Positions 5,531 to 8,131 of a stretch of 8,131 nt of DNA are shown here, in pieces (the first letter of the stretch is position 1; each line of letters opens with the position of its first letter). The DNA comes from Candidatus Galligastranaerophilus intestinigallinarum (GTDB lineage: Bacteria > Cyanobacteriota > Vampirovibrionia > Gastranaerophilales > Gastranaerophilaceae). The stretch is taken from positions 1 to 8,131 of the forward strand of contig DVKW01000027.1 of the NCBI GenBank assembly GCA_018715855.1, in the 5' to 3' direction. The notes under the pieces were generated by a model that saw only the letters and a list, made by a program, of their open reading frames with translations, searched no databases and was not told the DNA's origin. A program made the position numbers and the translations under genes.

Positions 5531-6628
5531 ATGTTCGAGATTAACAATTTTTTAGCAAAAATATCTAAAATTAAAGCTTCTGATGTTCATTTAATGCTTG
5601 GAAAACAGCCTTCTTTAAGAATTTCAGGGGAAATTCAAAGGCTTGATACCCCCGCTTTAACTGAAGAAGACTTTGATGGCATTTTAGCTACAATTTTACA
5701 TAAAGATATTCAATATAAATTAAAAGATGCAACAGACCTTGATTTTACCTATGAACTAAAAGGTGTTTCAAGATATAGGGTTAATTACTGCAAAGATTTA
5801 GGAATGCCGAAAATTACAATGAGGCTTATTCCATACGACATTCCGACATTTGAACAGCTGATGCTGCCCCCTTCCATTCAACATTTTACGGAATGTAATT
5901 CAGGTATTCTTTTAATAACGGGTGCAACTGGTTCCGGTAAATCTACAACAATTGCATCTATGATTGAAAATATAAACAAAACCCAAAAAAGGCATATTAT
6001 TACAATTGAAGACCCTGTTGAATTTTTATATTCGGATAAAAACTGTTTAATAACGCAAAGAGGCTTGGGGATAGATGTTCCCGATTTTCCATCCGGCATT
6101 AAATATGCCCTAAGGCAAGACCCTGATATTATTATAATCGGTGAAATAAGAGATAAAGAAACGGTTGAAGCTGCAATTTCAGCGGCAGAAACAGGGCATT
6201 TTGTTTTATCCACAATTCACACAAATTCGGCTACGCAAACAATAAACAGAATTGTGGGCTTGTTTGAATCCGATCAGAAAGATTTTATAAGAAAAAGGCT
6301 TTCTGTTGCCCTTAAAGGTACAATTGCACAAAAGCTTTTGCCAAAAATCGGCGGCGGGCTTGTTCCTGCATTAGAGATTATGGCATCTACGCCTGCAATT
6401 GCAGATTACATTGCAAAAGATAAAATGAGCGATATTGACCAATTAATTGCACGTTCAAACAATTCTACTTTATGCACCATGAATTCATCAATTTACAATT
6501 TATATAAATTGCATTTGGTTGAAAAAGAAACGGCAATTGAATACAGCGACAACCCGACAGAACTTTATCAGATGATGAGAGGTATTTATCACGGTTTAAG
6601 TGATCCTTCCTCTTCAAATTTAATTTAG
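5531..6628 (+). CDS. PilT/PilU-type twitching-motility ATPase
   Basis: This 365-aa protein has the length and full motif set of a type IV pilus retraction-type hexameric ATPase. The N-terminal PAS-like domain starts with ASDVHLMLGKQPSLRISGE at 16-34. Walker A is GATGSGKSTT at 131-140, the Asp box IEDPVEF at 159-165, atypical Walker B DIIIIGEIRD at 199-208, and the His box TGHFVLSTIHTN at 221-232. The C-terminal AIRNL motif of true PilT is not kept: the aligned segment reads TPAIADYIAK at 287-296, closer to the PilU pattern. It belongs to the PilT/PilU branch, so it would power pilus retraction in the cytoplasm rather than assembly, but whether it works alone or as a PilU-like partner is open. 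No other pilus gene is in the window. The next gene follows after 23 nt, probably in the same transcript. Confidence 0.93.
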   Translation: MFEINNFLAKISKIKASDVHLMLGKQPSLRISGEIQRLDTPALTEEDFDGILATILHKDIQYKLKDATDLDFTYELKGVSRYRVNYCKDLGMPKITMRLIPYDIPTFEQLMLPPSIQHFTECNSGILLITGATGSGKSTTIASMIENINKTQKRHIITIEDPVEFLYSDKNCLITQRGLGIDVPDFPSGIKYALRQDPDIIIIGEIRDKETVEAAISAAETGHFVLSTIHTNSATQTINRIVGLFESDQKDFIRKRLSVALKGTIAQKLLPKIGGGLVPALEIMASTPAIADYIAKDKMSDIDQLIARSNNSTLCTMNSSIYNLYKLHLVEKETAIEYSDNPTELYQMMRGIYHGLSDPSSSNLI

Positions 6629-6637
6629 CTTTTAAAT

Positions 6638-6643
6638 AAGGAG
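6638..6643 (+). promoter_or_regulatory. Shine-Dalgarno of the 492-aa gene
   Basis: AAGGAG ends 8 nt before the ATG at 6652. It is a strong match to the anti-Shine-Dalgarno and fixes this start over downstream Met codons. The 23-nt gap after the pilT-like stop has no terminator. Confidence 0.7.
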
Positions 6644-6651
6644 ATTTTGTT

Positions 6652-8130
6652 ATGGCGCCATTCCCGGAAGCAGAAGATATGACAGTTAAAAGATTGTATG
6701 TTGCTCTCAAAAGAGATGACATGCAGCTTTTACAAATGGGTGCACACAAATTGCATGAAAAATACCACACAGGGTATAAATTTCAACTATTAGATGATTT
6801 GAGGCAAATTTTATCTTACGTGGAAGAACAACAAATTCCAAATGACATAAAGGAACTTTTAACCAAAACAATCACGGATATTTTAGAAAATAAAGAGCCC
6901 GATAGTTCTTATTATAATGATGAGCCAAAACAAAATGAAATTCAAACTTTTGAACCCTTAAATAAAGAGCCTGTTTCAAATTTACAAACGGAAGATATTA
7001 AACAGGAAACAGAACAATTTAATAATTCTTTTTCAAATGAACAAAAACCTTCGGCTTCTTTTTCTTATTTTGAAGCTAAAACATCTTTTGAACCTGAAAA
7101 TAACAGCCAGCAATCCCAAAATGTTGAAGCTGAAGAAAAACAAACAGATGATAATTTTGAACAGGATTCAGCCCCAATTCTATCCGAACAAAAGGAAGAA
7201 CCGGTTATTTTCACCCCAAAAGATGCAGTTATTAATATGGTAAATACAATTGATGAAGTTCCGATTTCAAACACTTCACCTGAAATAAAAAAAGAAGAAA
7301 CGCCTTCTTTTAAAATAATTCAGGAAAAAGAGCTTACTTTGAACAATGTTGCCGTTTTTTATGATGATAAAGCGCCTTTTATTGATTATTTAAAAAATAA
7401 AAGCTACCGTCTTGAATTAGATGCTCTTTCTTTAAATAAAGATGCAAACCCTATTTTGGATGCGCCTGTTATTAAAAGTGCGGTTGATATTCAAACGGAT
7501 GAATTTTCGGAAATTTTAAAAATGCTGAACACAATTAAAGGGGATGTTTATTTTGTAACAACTTCAAAAAGCGAAAATTTGTTGAAAACTTTTATTGAAA
7601 ACAACATAAATTTTAAAATTCAAAATGTCCAAACAAAAAATTCTGAAGGCAAACAAATTGAAATTGTTCCCCTGTTTGGTTTGTCGAACATTTTCTATTG
7701 CCCAAAATGCGGAAAAAGAGAAGCTGTTGTTACTTTAGAAAATAAAATTTTAACTGTTCAATGCAGCGAATGTTCATCTGTTATGTATCCTGATACTTAT
7801 GAAGCATTGAATTTTGAATCAAACGCAAGCCCGTTTAATTTTCTTCAAGGTATAAACGCCATGGCAGGTGCTGAAACTTGGATTTTAATTAATCCTCCAT
7901 TGGAAAGTTCCCGTGCGCTTACTTCTATGTTTTTAAAAACGGCTTTTCAAGCTTCAAAGCCTAAAAAAGTTTATATTTTATCAAAAGAAACAACCAAAAA
8001 AGAATATTATAAACAAATGTTTGTGGAAATTGATTCTTCAATTGAAGTTAAAGCCGATTTTATAACGGAAGATTCTTTGTGCGAAGAATTTATTAATTCC
8101 GAAATGTCCACAATTAAGGTTACAGCTTAA
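6652..8130 (+). CDS. Three-part protein: N-terminal helical domain, acidic linker, C-terminal degenerate sirtuin-like domain with zinc ribbon
   Basis: No named family is certain. Residues 1-80 are compact and helical (TVKRLYVALKRDDMQLLQMG, then FQLLDDLRQILSYVEE). Residues 81-225 form an acidic, Q/N/S/P-rich linker, probably disordered. Residues 228-492 look like a diverged SIR2 fold in the right order: a strand VAVFYDD at 233-239, FVTTSKSENLLKTF at 301-314 (compare VTTNxDxLL of SIR2-like proteins), VPLFGLSNIFYCPKCG at 339-354 (compare K-LHG-S before the ribbon), a four-Cys zinc ribbon (Cys350, 353, 371, 374), AETWILINPPLES at 407-419 (compare the VIGTSL strand), KKVYILSKE at 438-446 and FITEDSLCEEF at 470-480. 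The catalytic His and NAD-contact residues appear replaced, so deacylase activity is doubtful. The sirtuin reading is inference from motif order. The gene is complete and probably cotranscribed with the pilT-like gene; a link to pilus control is only suggested by position. Confidence 0.6.
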   Translation: MAPFPEAEDMTVKRLYVALKRDDMQLLQMGAHKLHEKYHTGYKFQLLDDLRQILSYVEEQQIPNDIKELLTKTITDILENKEPDSSYYNDEPKQNEIQTFEPLNKEPVSNLQTEDIKQETEQFNNSFSNEQKPSASFSYFEAKTSFEPENNSQQSQNVEAEEKQTDDNFEQDSAPILSEQKEEPVIFTPKDAVINMVNTIDEVPISNTSPEIKKEETPSFKIIQEKELTLNNVAVFYDDKAPFIDYLKNKSYRLELDALSLNKDANPILDAPVIKSAVDIQTDEFSEILKMLNTIKGDVYFVTTSKSENLLKTFIENNINFKIQNVQTKNSEGKQIEIVPLFGLSNIFYCPKCGKREAVVTLENKILTVQCSECSSVMYPDTYEALNFESNASPFNFLQGINAMAGAETWILINPPLESSRALTSMFLKTAFQASKPKKVYILSKETTKKEYYKQMFVEIDSSIEVKADFITEDSLCEEFINSEMSTIKVTA

Positions 8131-8131
8131 A

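Noticed and set aside
5878..6213. Minus-strand frame opposite the pilT-like gene
   Set aside because: Antisense shadow across Walker A, Walker B and His box of an intact ATPase.
6465..6770. Minus-strand frame across the junction of the pilT-like gene and the 492-aa gene
   Set aside because: Shadow of two real genes on the plus strand; no start signals.
6892..7326. Frameshift or pseudogene signal in the low-complexity acidic part of the 492-aa gene
   Set aside because: The frame stays open, and well-ordered sequence with an intact zinc ribbon resumes afterwards, so it is a disordered linker.

Overview
This is an AT-rich bacterial window with nine protein-coding genes, almost no intergenic space, and no RNA genes, mobile elements or CRISPR. 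The gene set (a metX-metW pair, a PilT-type ATPase without neighbouring pilus genes, very low-GC codon use, a Gly/Ser/Tyr-rich orphan protein and a Cys-x-His/CxxC mini zinc ribbon) suggests an uncultured, host-associated low-GC lineage. My best guess is the non-photosynthetic cyanobacterial sister group Melainabacteria/Gastranaerophilales. That is inference from overall look; no phylogenetic marker lies in the window.

Layout. (1) 1-1759, plus strand: a three-gene operon joined by ATGA stop/start overlaps. It holds the 3' part of a multi-spanning membrane protein with a GT-C-like C-terminal domain, a Spy/CpxP-like periplasmic protein, and a CrcB/Fluc fluoride channel. (2) 1756-2565, minus: a sugar-phosphate isomerase/epimerase-type TIM barrel whose 3' end overlaps crcB by 4 nt. 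(3) 2589-2780, plus: a 63-aa zinc-ribbon protein, divergent from the TIM barrel across a 23-nt gap. (4) 2781-4488, minus: metX then metW, the methionine acyltransferase operon, ending flush against the zinc-ribbon gene. (5) 4572-5324, minus: an orphan protein with a C-terminal glycine-zipper hairpin, closed by a rho-independent terminator. (6) 5325-5530: a divergent AT-rich regulatory region with phased direct repeats. (7) 5531-8130, plus: a PilT/PilU-like ATPase followed by a 492-aa three-part protein.

Two observations stand out. First, three genes (TIM barrel, zinc ribbon, metX) have no Shine-Dalgarno but a perfect or near-perfect -10 hexamer ending 6-9 nt before the ATG, which predicts leaderless or nearly leaderless mRNAs. 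In the 23-nt gap a single palindrome, ATTATAAT, supplies a perfect TATAAT to both strands. Genes with room upstream or lying inside operons (metW, the orphan protein, the last gene) do carry Shine-Dalgarno sequences, so the two modes coexist. Second, the C-terminal half of the last protein reads as a degenerate sirtuin (SIR2) domain: its four-cysteine zinc ribbon is intact but the catalytic and NAD-binding residues appear lost. It sits directly downstream of the PilT-like ATPase, probably in the same transcript.
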